Of a stretch of DNA of 64,000 nt, positions 17,285-29,300 are shown piece by piece (the first letter of the stretch is position 1; each line of letters starts with the position of its first letter). A program made the position numbers and the translations under genes. The notes under the pieces are model-generated. The model made no database searches, was not told the origin of the DNA, and worked only from the letters and a program-made list of their open reading frames with translations. Source of the stretch: Prevotella merdae (GTDB lineage: Bacteria; Bacteroidota; Bacteroidia; Bacteroidales; Bacteroidaceae); NCBI RefSeq assembly GCF_900290275.1, contig NZ_LT985325.1:72765-136764 (forward strand). Direction: 5' to 3'.

Positions 17285-19774
17285 ATGAAGAACTATTTAC
17301 TCACCTTACCTCTTGTGTTGCTTTCGGCAACAGCAAGTTTTGCACAGACCACACCTGAGACTGCTATTGATGCTCAGGCTGGCAAGAATGCTTTTACAGT
17401 AGAGGGCTCAGATGCTAAGACCGTGTATTGGAAATACACACCAGAAAAGAACTGTCTGGCTACAGTCAAGACTTTGAATGGCGACTATTCGTCGGCTGCT
17501 CCAAATGTAGGCAATACCTTTACAACTGACGAGGATACAAAGACAACGCAGCTTGTAAGCCTTAAGGGCGCAAGCATTGGCTATCCTAATTATATTTACC
17601 CAATGGAGAAGGGTAAGACTTATTATTTCTCCGTCACTTCTGTAGGCGAGGTAGGTTTTCAGTTATCTACCGAGGATGCTGATGATGTATCTGGTGGTGT
17701 TTCTCAGGATAAGCCGTTGCAGGTAAAGGACGACACCAGCTTCTTCCTTGGCGACGCTACTTCTACTTCGTACAGCTCTTACAACGTGTATACCACATAT
17801 ACAGCTAAGGAGAATGGTCAGCTTGTTTTTAGTTCTACATCTTATTACTCGGCTGTTGTAAACGGCAATTCTGTATACGCCGATTACAGCAACAACAAGT
17901 ACAACTATAAGATGAGCATAGAGGCTGGCAAGACCTACAACGTTACATTCTCTATTGGTCAGCCGTTGATGATGTCGGCAACTGTAAGTCATCCAACACC
18001 TGGTTCGCTCGAGATGCCGTTTGAGGCAAAGGATGGCGAGAATGTTGTGCCTGCCGATTTTGGCGAATATTATTACACATACACTCCGTCTAAGCCTGGA
18101 TTTATCGTTGTAAACAGCGACGAGTCTCTGCGTGGCGGTCAGGTTAAGGTGTTTGATTCTAAGTATGGCTTGGGTTCTAATCTGCCTGCATCTACTTCAG
18201 AAACAGGCTCATTCAACACACGTGCCGAGCTTGCTAACGCCAATATGACATGCTATATCCTTGTGTCTAAGGGATTCAAGACTGCTGGCGAGCAGAAGTT
18301 CACTATCTCTATGGAGGAATACAAGCAAGGCGAGCTGGAGTCTAATCCTATCGTCATCACAACTCTTCCGGCTACCGAGACTCTTGGTGCAGCCAAGGGT
18401 ACATTCTACTATCAGTTTGACGTTCCTGCCAATACCAACAAGTTCCTTGTAGTAAAGGCTTCGAAGAAGGTTACATCTGCTGATACCGAGTTGACAGTTT
18501 ATCCAGCAGGCAGCAGCTATTTGAAACAAACTGGTACCGACTATGTAGAGTACAACCTTAGCAGCTCGTACGACGCTTCTTACATCATAATGTGGGATGC
18601 CGACGAGGACGAGCCAATCCAGTTTACAGTAGATTACAAGGATATCCAGAAGGGCGACATGCTCACCAATCCAGCTGATGCTGTTGCAGGTGAGAATATA
18701 GTTGCTTCTGATGGTACCAAGTATTATGTATACAAGGCTACTCGCAAAGGCAAGCTTACTGTAGAGTGCGACGATCCTAATATGGAGGTTTCATTCCCTA
18801 TGACTCAGGATACATACGCCAGCGAGTACGAGGCTATTGTCAATGGACGCAACTTCTCTGTAAAGGCAGAAAAGGACAAGAAGTACTTTATCAAGATACA
18901 GAACTGTGTGGCAGGTGCCAAGTTCAACATTGTTGAGGGCGACTTTGCTCAGGGCGAGACAAGCGACGACCCAGTTGTGGTTGATGCCGACAAGTATGTT
19001 ATCGGTAAGGACCAGAACTATCTCTGGTTGAAGTATACTGCTAAGAAAGACTGCCAGCTCACAATCGATTGTGATGTTGACTTCGACGACAACAGCTTTG
19101 TTTACTTTGGCAAGGATGCAAACAGCATGACTGGTATGGTTACTTCGGTTAGCTCGGGTAGCACTTATACTTCTAAGTTCCATGGCACAGTTATCCTTAG
19201 CGCAGGCGAGGCCATTTATGTAAACCTTAAGCTTAAGGGCAATGTAGAAGGCAAGAGTGTAACCTTTGTAGAGGGCGAGATTCCTGTTGGTTTCCGTGCT
19301 AATAATCCTTTCGTTCTTGAGGTAGGCCAGACTATTGACCTTCCTGAAGGAACTTCTTTGTGGGCTAAGGCAAGACTGACAAAGGGCGACAACGTATTTG
19401 TTACTCACTCTTATGTAGACGTTTACTATTATACAAGCTTGGAGGATGCCTTGAGCGGAAATAACCGTCAGACTGTAACCTTCAATACAGAATACAATAG
19501 TGAGACATACGAGCCTACAAACACCTTCACCAAGAATGTAGAGGAGGCACAGGACATCTACTTCATGTTCCAGCGCATATATTCTCCTATCACATTCCAG
19601 TTTGTAAGCGATGGTACCACAACTGGTATCGATGACATCAACGCCGACAACAACGTCAAGGCTGAGGTGTTTACATTGAATGGTGTTAAGGTAGGCGAGA
19701 GCATCAACGGCCTTAACCGTGGTATGTACATCGTTCGTCAGAATGGCAAGGCTAAGAAGATTGTAATCAAGTAA
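17285..19774 (+). CDS. Secreted protein with about seven beta-sandwich repeats and T9SS-type C-terminal domain
   Basis: 829 residues with a signal peptide (ends SFAQ near residue 21). The body consists of about seven imperfect repeats of 100-120 residues. Their shared pattern is a short 'NPxxV' or 'GxNxV' opening, then a tyrosine-rich strand (YYYTYTPSKPG, KYYVYKATRKG, NYLWLKYTAKKD, VYWKYTPEKN), then a Gly/Leu/Val strand. The last ~55 residues (from GIDDINADN, ending GMYIVRQNGKAKKIVIK) fit a T9SS type A-like sorting domain. Export across the outer membrane and surface attachment are therefore likely. No catalytic motif was seen; a binding or adhesive role is inference. It precedes the M6 protease gene but is separated from it by a strong hairpin. 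Confidence 0.75.
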   Translation: MKNYLLTLPLVLLSATASFAQTTPETAIDAQAGKNAFTVEGSDAKTVYWKYTPEKNCLATVKTLNGDYSSAAPNVGNTFTTDEDTKTTQLVSLKGASIGYPNYIYPMEKGKTYYFSVTSVGEVGFQLSTEDADDVSGGVSQDKPLQVKDDTSFFLGDATSTSYSSYNVYTTYTAKENGQLVFSSTSYYSAVVNGNSVYADYSNNKYNYKMSIEAGKTYNVTFSIGQPLMMSATVSHPTPGSLEMPFEAKDGENVVPADFGEYYYTYTPSKPGFIVVNSDESLRGGQVKVFDSKYGLGSNLPASTSETGSFNTRAELANANMTCYILVSKGFKTAGEQKFTISMEEYKQGELESNPIVITTLPATETLGAAKGTFYYQFDVPANTNKFLVVKASKKVTSADTELTVYPAGSSYLKQTGTDYVEYNLSSSYDASYIIMWDADEDEPIQFTVDYKDIQKGDMLTNPADAVAGENIVASDGTKYYVYKATRKGKLTVECDDPNMEVSFPMTQDTYASEYEAIVNGRNFSVKAEKDKKYFIKIQNCVAGAKFNIVEGDFAQGETSDDPVVVDADKYVIGKDQNYLWLKYTAKKDCQLTIDCDVDFDDNSFVYFGKDANSMTGMVTSVSSGSTYTSKFHGTVILSAGEAIYVNLKLKGNVEGKSVTFVEGEIPVGFRANNPFVLEVGQTIDLPEGTSLWAKARLTKGDNVFVTHSYVDVYYYTSLEDALSGNNRQTVTFNTEYNSETYEPTNTFTKNVEEAQDIYFMFQRIYSPITFQFVSDGTTTGIDDINADNNVKAEVFTLNGVKVGESINGLNRGMYIVRQNGKAKKIVIK

Positions 19775-19791
19775 TTATACATTAGACAAGC

Positions 19792-19853
19792 ACCCTAAGG
19801 GTGTGTCAAATCTTTGAATCATAAGTTTTGAGATTTTGACACACCCTTAGGGT
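19792..19853 (+). terminator. Long hairpin after the 829-aa protein gene
   Basis: A perfect 19-bp stem, ACCCTAAGGGTGTGTCAAA (19792-19810) with its complement at 19835-19853, and a 24-base loop. Each arm contains the palindrome ACCCTAAGGGT. There is no long T run after it, so it may act as a processing signal or a weak terminator. Confidence 0.7.
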
Positions 19854-19910
19854 ATATAATGTGATTATTAATAATATTAACAGTAATAAAATAATAAAAG
19901 TACATCATTT

Positions 19911-22900
19911 ATGAAGGGTCTTAAACGATTGCTACTGGCTTCTGCAATAAGTGCAAGTTGCATACAAGGCGCTTGGGCTATCGGAGCATATCCGCGTCCA
20001 ATCGTAATGCGACAGCCAGACGGCACTACCTTGTTGGTAAGAATACAAGGCGACGAAAATTATCATTTTGTCACGTCAAGCGATGGCTTCTTCTTGCAAC
20101 GCGACAAGAAAGGCTATTTCTGCTATGTCGATTACGATTTGAAGACAGGCAAGCGAACGCTTACACGACAGCGTGCACACAACATTGACGAGCGTACGGA
20201 TGCCGAGAAGAAAGTTATCTCAAGGCTTACTGCTTCGCAGACTGCCAATGCCGATTATTTTAAACGCAACCGTATCGAGCGTAAGGCTCCAGCCAAAACG
20301 CTTGACAAGAAGGTTATTGCTCCACGTCGTGTGCTTGGAAAGAACGCTAAGGTAAAGGAGTCGCAGTATCTTGTTATACTTGTCAACTTTAGCGACAGCA
20401 CTATGCGCTATAAGAATTCCGACTTCGACCGTTGGCTTAACGAGCCTGGATATAGTGTAAATGGCGGTACCGGTAGTGTGAAGGATTATTATCGCGACAA
20501 TTCTATGGGACAGTATGTGCCCAACTTTCAGGTTGTAGGTCCGTATACGCTTTCTAAACCTACGGCTTATTATGGCGGCAATACAGGCGATTCGGGCACA
20601 GATACCAATCCGCGCGATATGGTGAGAGAGGCTTTAGAGCTTGCACGACAGAATAATCCCGACCTCAACTTCGCACAATTCGATAATGATGGCGACGGCG
20701 AGATGGACAACTGTTATATTATCTATGCCGGATATAGCGAGGCAAGTACAGCCAATACCGACGACATATGGCCACATAGCTGGAACTTCACCACAGCCGA
20801 TGCTAATGGCAATGTGCCCGTTAAACCAGAGTACGACGGTATAAAGGTTAACAACTATTCGTGCTCAGCCGAGCTTGTGGGCATGCCAGGCGCACCTGCC
20901 AAACCTTCTATGGACGGCATCGGAACATTCACCCATGAGTTTGGACACGTACTTGGACTTAAGGATATGTACGATACCGACAATACAGATAATGGTGTAG
21001 GTATAGATCCGGGCGACTATAGTCTTTATGCTTCGGGCAGTTATAATAATGATAGTCGTACACCTCCATACCTTATGGCATTTGAGCGTATGCAGATGGG
21101 ATGGATGACCGAAGGCGACGATATTGTGGAGATAAAGAATCCAGAGGATGTATCGCTTGAGAGTTTGTCTGAAAACAAGGCTCGTTTCATCAACGCTCAG
21201 CCCAATAGAGAGCCGGGTACTGGTATGGAATGGTTTATTCTTGAGAATCGTCAGCAGACGGGTTGGGACAAATATATCCCAGCACATGGTCTGCTCATCA
21301 CCCATTACGACTATACCAAGGAGAAGCAAGAGCAATGGTGGGACATAAATGGTCCAAACAACGTGGCAAGTCATCGCTGTTTGTACATTGTGCCTGCCGA
21401 TGGTATTGACGACAGCAATACACGTAGTGGCGACACCTTCCCAGGTTCGTCTGCCAATACATCGTTTACAGACAATACAACTCCAAACTCTCGCAATTGG
21501 AATAATGAGCCGTTAGGTGTTCCGGTTACAAATATCAACGAGGGCGACGGTATTGTACGCTTCCAGGTTAGTGGCGGAACAAGCCGTTGGAACACCATCA
21601 AGACACTTGAGCCTGATGATGTGCGCGACAAGTCGGCAACATTCCGTGCTTCTGTAGATATCGCCTCGGATGCTAATGTTACTGAGGCAGGATTCTGCTG
21701 GGCATTGTCTACCGATACCAAGGAGCCTGCTATTGGCAACGAATATACTGTAAGCAAGGCTGTGGCAGATGCTGCAAAGCCTACATTATCGGTAGAAGGA
21801 TTGTTGCCTGGTGTGCAATATGGCGTGCGCTCGTATATGAAGCTTGCCGGTGGCGATATTGTTTATGGTTCAACCGTGCCTTTCTCTACCGAGTGTGCAA
21901 CAGCCGATGTTACTGTAGACGAGCCATTCTATAGCAACTTCCTTTCTTGGACAAATGGTCAGCCCGACTGCTGGCAGATAATCGACAATAATGGAGACGG
22001 CACATCATGGATTGCCGATGAGTCGGCAAACGCCATACTCTATTCGTTCAACTATTGGAACGATGCCGACGATTATCTTATCTGCAAGCGTCGCATACAT
22101 GTGCCTGAAAATGGTGCGTTGTTCTTTACTCGTGGTGTGACAGAAGAGACATCCATAGAGAATCTTGAGGTGCTTGTTTCTACCAAGACAAGCAAGCTGC
22201 AAGACTTTAACTTGCTTGAGCGCCTGTCATTTGCCGATGATTTCGGCAATCAGCATATGGAGGAGGTAGACCTTAGCCAGTATGCCGGCAAGGACATATA
22301 TATTGCATTCCGTTGCTGTTCCGACAAGATGCAAGGCTATCTTTGGCTTTGGAACATGATGGTTATGAAGAAACTGGATACACCGGTAATCACCAAGTTT
22401 GAGCGCACAGACAAGGGCTCTCTGCATGCCGAGTGGACTCCGGTAGAAGGTGCAACACAGTATTATGTATACTTTGGCAAGGAGACCGACAAGACCAACA
22501 ACGAGGTGGTGTTTGTGCCTACATCGTATCTAAAGGAAGTGTTGGGCGATGTTGAGACTTCTGTAGGAAGCCTTTTCTTCAAGAGCTCAGGAACTGTAAC
22601 CCTAAAGGATTTCCCCGACGGCATTACCGACTGTAAGTTTATTGTTACAACAAGCGGTCCGCTTGGTTCGTCTACACTTAGTGTTGAGGGAACTCGTGAT
22701 GGCAAGGTATGGCAGGCTATAGGTCCGAAGACCACATGCAAGGAATACGACAGCGAGGGTCAGGAGGTAGATCTATCATCTTATCTTGAAGGCAAAAATT
22801 ACCGCACATTGCGCTTTAAGTTCAATCATGGTGGACGTAATGCCCGTATCAAGTACCTCACACTATTCTATAACAACGGAAAGGTGTACGACGACTTGGC

Positions 22901-23294
22901 TGCTGGAGCTGTAGATGACACAACTCTTGATATCAACGAGAAAACATCAGGTGAGTTTGCTACTGGCAAGTATAAGTTGTGGGTTGCTTCGGGATGGCAG
23001 AATATCTTCTACGATGAGTCGGTTCCTGCCTACTACGACAAAACCGCAACATCTATACACGATGTAATCGACGGTACTGGCATAAGCCTTACATCAAAAA
23101 CAGGCAACATCTGTGTAAGTGGTGTAAAGGCAGGCAGCATCGTTACTTGCACCACAGCTGCCGGCATAGAGATATTCCGTGCCACAGCCAATGGAGGCAA
23201 CATCAATATTCCAACTGCGGGCAATGAAGGCTTTGCCATAATAAGCGTAAGCTGCGATGGCGATACCTACCGCACTAAAACTGTTATAAGATAA
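19911..23294 (+). CDS. Secreted M6-family metalloprotease with T9SS-type C-terminal domain
   Basis: 1,127 residues. A signal peptide ends near AWAIG (residue ~24). An N-terminal propeptide-like region runs to about residue 145 (contains APRRVLGKNAKVKESQYLVI). The zinc site HEFGHVLGLKD is at residues 342-352, giving two histidines and the third ligand (Asp) of the HExxHxxGxxD metzincin-like motif of M6 (immune inhibitor A) proteases. Downstream are fibronectin-like and two choice-of-anchor J-type segments (~680-830 and 870-1040). The last ~75 residues end ...YRTKTVIR, a T9SS-like C-terminal domain. A secreted protease able to cut host or dietary protein is the likely role. It is followed 19 bases later by the giant 2,250-residue protein, so the two form an operon. 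Confidence 0.9.
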   Translation: MKGLKRLLLASAISASCIQGAWAIGAYPRPIVMRQPDGTTLLVRIQGDENYHFVTSSDGFFLQRDKKGYFCYVDYDLKTGKRTLTRQRAHNIDERTDAEKKVISRLTASQTANADYFKRNRIERKAPAKTLDKKVIAPRRVLGKNAKVKESQYLVILVNFSDSTMRYKNSDFDRWLNEPGYSVNGGTGSVKDYYRDNSMGQYVPNFQVVGPYTLSKPTAYYGGNTGDSGTDTNPRDMVREALELARQNNPDLNFAQFDNDGDGEMDNCYIIYAGYSEASTANTDDIWPHSWNFTTADANGNVPVKPEYDGIKVNNYSCSAELVGMPGAPAKPSMDGIGTFTHEFGHVLGLKDMYDTDNTDNGVGIDPGDYSLYASGSYNNDSRTPPYLMAFERMQMGWMTEGDDIVEIKNPEDVSLESLSENKARFINAQPNREPGTGMEWFILENRQQTGWDKYIPAHGLLITHYDYTKEKQEQWWDINGPNNVASHRCLYIVPADGIDDSNTRSGDTFPGSSANTSFTDNTTPNSRNWNNEPLGVPVTNINEGDGIVRFQVSGGTSRWNTIKTLEPDDVRDKSATFRASVDIASDANVTEAGFCWALSTDTKEPAIGNEYTVSKAVADAAKPTLSVEGLLPGVQYGVRSYMKLAGGDIVYGSTVPFSTECATADVTVDEPFYSNFLSWTNGQPDCWQIIDNNGDGTSWIADESANAILYSFNYWNDADDYLICKRRIHVPENGALFFTRGVTEETSIENLEVLVSTKTSKLQDFNLLERLSFADDFGNQHMEEVDLSQYAGKDIYIAFRCCSDKMQGYLWLWNMMVMKKLDTPVITKFERTDKGSLHAEWTPVEGATQYYVYFGKETDKTNNEVVFVPTSYLKEVLGDVETSVGSLFFKSSGTVTLKDFPDGITDCKFIVTTSGPLGSSTLSVEGTRDGKVWQAIGPKTTCKEYDSEGQEVDLSSYLEGKNYRTLRFKFNHGGRNARIKYLTLFYNNGKVYDDLAAGAVDDTTLDINEKTSGEFATGKYKLWVASGWQNIFYDESVPAYYDKTATSIHDVIDGTGISLTSKTGNICVSGVKAGSIVTCTTAAGIEIFRATANGGNINIPTAGNEGFAIISVSCDGDTYRTKTVIR

Positions 23295-23313
23295 ACTCGA
23301 CAAAAATCAACTT

Positions 23314-26300
23314 ATGAGACCGAATAAAATATCTGCATTAGTGCTGGCGGCATTATCTTGTGGAGTTGTTGCGGCTTCGGTGGGAGGCTTTGTCAACAAT
23401 CAGCGCAAGAAAGCTACCAATGCTGAGAAAGTGCGACCTACACAAGGCTTAACCGATATGGCTCCTATAAGCCGTGCCAATTATACTCCGCTTAAGGCAG
23501 AGGGCAATAATGGTGTGCCTTATGGATTGCAACTCGACGGCATTAACGATCGTAACGTTAATATTTCGTGGATTTCTCCCGAACCTATTGACGGTTACTT
23601 TGACGACTTCGAGGGTCATACCGACTTCGAGATAAACTCTGCCGGAAGTATTGGATGGACATATATCGACGCCGACAACCAGAATACATACACATGGCAG
23701 GCATGTGTATTCCCTAATCAAGGACAAAAGATGGCGTTCATAGTGATGAACCCTTCGCAGACATCGCCTGCTACAGACGAGAATCCTAACTATATGCCCC
23801 ATTCGGGCAAGAAGATGCTCGTAGACTTCTGTACTGTCGACTCTAAGAATAACGACTACATCATATCACCTGAATTGTCGTTTGATGCCGACTTCCAGAT
23901 TAGTTTCTGGGCACGCAGCTATAAGACAGACGGAACAATGAGTCCGGAGCGTGTGCGTGTAGGCTATTCTACAACGGGCAAACGTCCTTCCGACTTTAAG
24001 TTTGTAAGCGAAGAACCATACGTTGAGTTGCCTGCTGAATGGACACTTGTTAAGTATACCATTCCGAAGGAGGCTAAGTATGTAACTATCAACTGTGTGT
24101 CTGACGATGCCTTTATGTTGCTTATCGACGATATCTTCATCGGTACCAATAAGGTGCGTCCGGCATCTCGTGTTGTAGCACGTGCCGCTGCTACCAATCC
24201 TGTTGTTGGATTCAATATATACCGCAATGGCGAGAAGATAACAACAAAACCAGTAGACGAGGTTAAGTTCAGCGACAACGTTCCCGATTATGGCGATTAC
24301 ACCTATACCGTAACTGCTGTACAGCAAGATGGTAAGGAGTCGGCAGCAAGCGAACCTCTTAAGGTTAATGTGCCCGATACACGTATGTTGCCATTCGAGG
24401 ATAGTTTCGACGATTGGACTATGCACGAGGATATGTGGTCAACCGAATTGCTCGATGGCACACAAGAGTCGCATTGGTCTATCGACTATTACGAGTATGG
24501 ACTTGTTGATCCGGCTGCTACTTACCGTTGGTCTACAACCAACAACTATAACGAGGCCCTAAATACACGCGAGCTTCGTACAGCCGATCGTGCCAATACC
24601 GTATTACGCTTCCAGTTACGTCTGCGCAACAGCGAGAATGTTACTACCGATTATCTTACAGTAGAGGTGACATCAGATGGTGGCAAGACTTGGAAGGAAG
24701 TGAATACATTCGACAATTCTAATGGCACATTCGAATGGACAACATTCCAGTACGACCTTGGCAAATATCTCGATAGCGACCTTTTCAAGGTTCGTTTCCG
24801 TGCTCATGGTGCCAATGCAAAGTGGATTAACTACTGGTATGTGGACGACGTTAAGGTTTGGACACCGGTATGGACAAGCGCAAAGCTTAATCTCTCGTCG
24901 GCATCTGAAGGCAACATAGCCAATTGTGATGTTACCCTGACTGCCGATAATGGTGCTGTTGTTAAGGCAAAGACCGATGCCAGTGGCAATATAAACCTTG
25001 ACAAGATTGAGGAGGGCGACTATACTGTATACATTGTACGCGATGGATACAATATATACAAGGCTCAATGGAATATAAAGAGTGGTGCTGCAAATACATT
25101 TAATGCCAAGCTCACAAAGCCGGCTGTATCACTTTCTGCCACAAGCATTGTAGCCGATATGGCTGCCGAGGACAATATGGTTAAGAAGTTCTCTCTCACC
25201 AACAATGGTGATGGCGACCTTGTATGGCACTTGGGTAATAAGCCTAAGGCTGGTTCGGGCAATGCTGCCACACGTTGGGAGATTCAACCATCGTTCACAG
25301 CATCTGGCGATTTGCAGCAGTCAATTGCTTTCGACGGAGAGTTCTATTACACTACATCGTCAATAGAGTTGGGCAAGTTCTGGAAGTACGACCGCAATGG
25401 CAAGTTTATAGAGCAGTTCAACATCCCAGAGATGTATTACGCTCTGTACGACCTTACATGGGATGGACGTTATTTCTATGGTAGCGACCATTCGAATAGA
25501 CTCTTCAAGCTCGACTTTGACAACCGTCGTGTTGTTGACGTAATTACAGTAGCGTCGCAGCCTTCTTTGCAGATTACACATTGTAGCTACGATCCTGACC
25601 TTGATGCTTTCTGGGTTGGTGGATTCACTACAATTGGCCTTATCAGCAAGAAGGGCGAACAGATGTCAAACTTTATGTCGTTCAGCAGTAGCGAGAGTGT
25701 ATCTGTATATGGTTCGGCTTATGATAATGTATCGCCTGGTGGTCCTTACCTTTGGTTGGCAGATATGACATCCGAGAGTACCGAACAGATAGACAAGGTG
25801 CTTATACGTCAGTATAATCTCAATACAATGAAACTCACCGCCGAGAAGCATTCGCTTACCGACGCACCGGGATATGTTCTTGGTAGCGCTAATTCGGGTG
25901 TCAACTATGTTTGCGGTATCTTTGCATCTACAGATGTTGTTCCTGGCAAGCTCACCCTTATGGGTACGCTCAACCAGATGCCTAACCTCATCTTTAGATA
26001 TACATTGTGCGAGACTGACAAGTGGCTTGGATTGTCGCCTAAACATGGCACACTTGCTCCTGGAGCTACACAAGAGTTCGACGTAAACCTTAATGCTCTT
26101 GAGGCAAAGAATGGCGACAGCTATTCTACATCGGCTGTATTGCAGACCAATCCGCAGATGGACGACCAGACTATAAACTTTAAGCTTAATGCCATTAGCG
26201 AATCGGCTACTCCGCGTCCGCAGCAACTTCAAGCTACTGCAGGTAAGGCAAGCGTTGCACTTACATGGAAGAAGGGCAATGGTTCGGCTGTGGCAGATGG

Positions 26301-29300
26301 CTACAACATTTATCGCAACGGCAATAAGGTTAATGCTGAGCCTGTAAAGGAACTCGCTTATACAGACCGACAGCTTGTATATGGCACATATATATATAAG
26401 GTGTCGGCAGTATATGGATCTAAGGAATCGGCTATGAGCGACTCGCTCAGTACATTTGTTAAGGATGGTGCACAATACTATGCACCAGTAAGCGTGATGT
26501 CTACAATCGATGGCAACAAGAATGTACATCTTAATTGGAAGTCACCTCTCGCTGGTTCGGCAGATGCCGCTACCATGTCGTGGGCAGATGGAAGCCATGA
26601 AGATGACCTTGGATTTGCTGATGGTGGCGTGTTCTATGCCGGAGCACAATGGGATGCAACCGACCTTGTGGCATATCGCAACAAGCGTGTGTCTGCTGTA
26701 GCGGTACAGATAGTAAATCCTGTAAACTATATTGCTGTACTTATCCAGAAGGATGGCGAGACAATATACAAGAAGGCATATAAGGGCGAACTGATGTACG
26801 ACGGTACTATGACCGAGATTCCAGTAGAAGACGACATCCGTATAGAGCCTGGTCATAAGTATCTCTTTGGTTTGCAGCTTATGAACGATGCTGGAGTACA
26901 GCCACTTGGTATCGATGGCAACAAGGCTGTTGTTGGCAAGAGCAATATGCTCTCTACTGATGGTAAGAAATGGTATTCGGCATCTATATCGGGTATCGAT
27001 GGCAACTTCAATATATCTGTTAAGCTCAATGGCGCAACCGAAACAGAGGAGCAGCCGGTTGGCTACAACGTATATAGAGATGGTGTTAAGGTTAATGCCT
27101 CTACTGTGAGCGGCACAACATACGATGATGTGCTTACCAATACTGGCATACACAGCTATACCATTACCTCGGTATATGCAGATGGAGGCGAGTCGCAGCC
27201 AAGTGAGCCAACATCTGTTGAGGCTTATGAGGTGAATGACAAGACAGCTCCGCATAACCTTAATGCCATTGTAACACGCAACCGCCAGGTGTCTCTACGT
27301 TGGGACAATCCTACAGTTGGTAATGCGCAGACATTTACTGCCGATATTGAGCGTCGCCCGGTTACAACAGAAGCAGGATATCCTGAGTTTGTACGCTCGT
27401 TCTACGGACCTAAGTCGGGTATGGCAACAGCTACCGATGGCAAGTACGTATACATATCTATATACAATGAGGACGGACGAATAGACAAGTACGACCTTAT
27501 GGGCAACTTTGTTGCTTCGTACAAGATAGAGAATATTGAGGGCATTCGCAACCTTGCATACGATGGCGAGTGGCTGTATGTTGCCGACAACACCACAAAA
27601 ATACATCGTGTGGACATTACAACTATGAAGAATGTGGAGGATATCGCTATATCTGAGTATTCGCGTCACCTTGCCTTTGTTCCTACACTCGATGGTGGTA
27701 ATGGAGGTTTTGAGGTAGGCGACTGGCAGAGTTCTATCTATGTAGCCAAGAATGGCAGCAAGCTCGGAACTGGTCCTATATACAAGGGAGCTTCGGGTAC
27801 GGCTTATGCTAATGGCAAGATATATGCTTTTGAGCAAGGCAATGATGCCAACAAGTACACTATTGGTATTTACGACTTTGCTACAGGCGAACGTACAGGC
27901 TCGATAGATATGGGCAAGTATGTTGAGATAGACGATATTGCTTCGGTTTCGGCTGGTGGTATGTCTTCGTTCATCTCAAACGACGGCATCACATATATGT
28001 TGCTCTCTTTGCAACGTCAGGGCAAGCCAACTGAGTTTGTTGTGCTTGACCTTGGTGGTTTGCAGACTGTAGCAGGCTACAATGTATATCGTAATGGCGA
28101 GAAACGCAATACCGAAACGCTTACTCGACGCTACTTTAGCGAGACAGAAGAGAAGGAAGGCAGCTACAACTATACAGTAGAAACAGTATATATCAATGGC
28201 GAGACATCATCGCAGTCGGTATCTGCTCAAGCAATCATCTTCCCAACTGGTGAGGCTAAGCAACCGGTAAATGTTGCAGCAAAGCAGTCTACCTACGGCT
28301 ATAACGTGCTTCTAACATTTGCCGACCCAGACATGCACATCAATGCATCAAAGGTAGACAATTTCGACGATATGACTGTTGGCAATGAAGCCTACGCTGT
28401 AAGCCATGAGTCGTATAAGTCTAACTGGAAGGTTGCTTCTGACCAATCGTTCAGCGGCAGCAACTCTATTGTTGCTCCAAAGCATACTGCTGCGTTTGGT
28501 GTTATCAAGGCTGAGGGCATGAAGTATCTGCGTCTTGCTGTACGCAACGATGACGACCATAACGGCAATGGTGAACTTGATGTATACTATTCGAATGGCG
28601 GAACCAACCGTGAGAACTTTATCCGTCTGCAAAGCTATAGCACTACAGAATCATGGCAAGATGTTCTGTGCGAACTTCCTGCAGGTGTTGAGTATGTTGC
28701 TATTGCTACCGAAGACGCTCTCACAGCACAGTATGTAGATGATATTGCTCTCTACACATCTCTACCGCAGACCAACCTCGAGGGATTTGATATCTATCGC
28801 AACGGCAAGAAGATAAACGATGTTCCGGTTAACGGCATTGCATACGTCGACCACAATCTGTTGCCAGGCAAATACGAGTATCAGGTGGCTCTTGTTACAC
28901 AGACTGCTGCAGTTAGCGAGAAGACTGCTCCTATGAGTGTGGATGTATATTACGACAATGGTTCGCTTGCTCCTACAAACCTTACTGTCAATCAGACAGC
29001 TGATGGCAATAAGCTTTCATGGCAGTTCCCAGCATTGAGCGAGCCTATATATTTGCGTTGGCATGACGGCAGCAACTATAAGGCAGGTGGACTTACCAAT
29101 GGTGGTGCGTTCTTTGCAGGTGCCAACTGGTTTGCTTCCGACCTTAAGGGTTATGGCAATCTTGCCCTTAGCGATGTAGAGGTTTATATCAACCAGATAC
29201 CAGAAGCTCTCTTCCTGCTTGTATACGAGAACAATACTCTCGTGCGTCAGCAGTTTGTGCCAACATTGAAGCAGTACTCTTTCAATACTATCCATCTTGA

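Noticed and set aside
25666..26529. 287-codon minus-strand frame (and other long ones at 26542-27255)
   Set aside because: Shadows of the giant secreted protein; cysteine- and tyrosine-rich nonsense composition.
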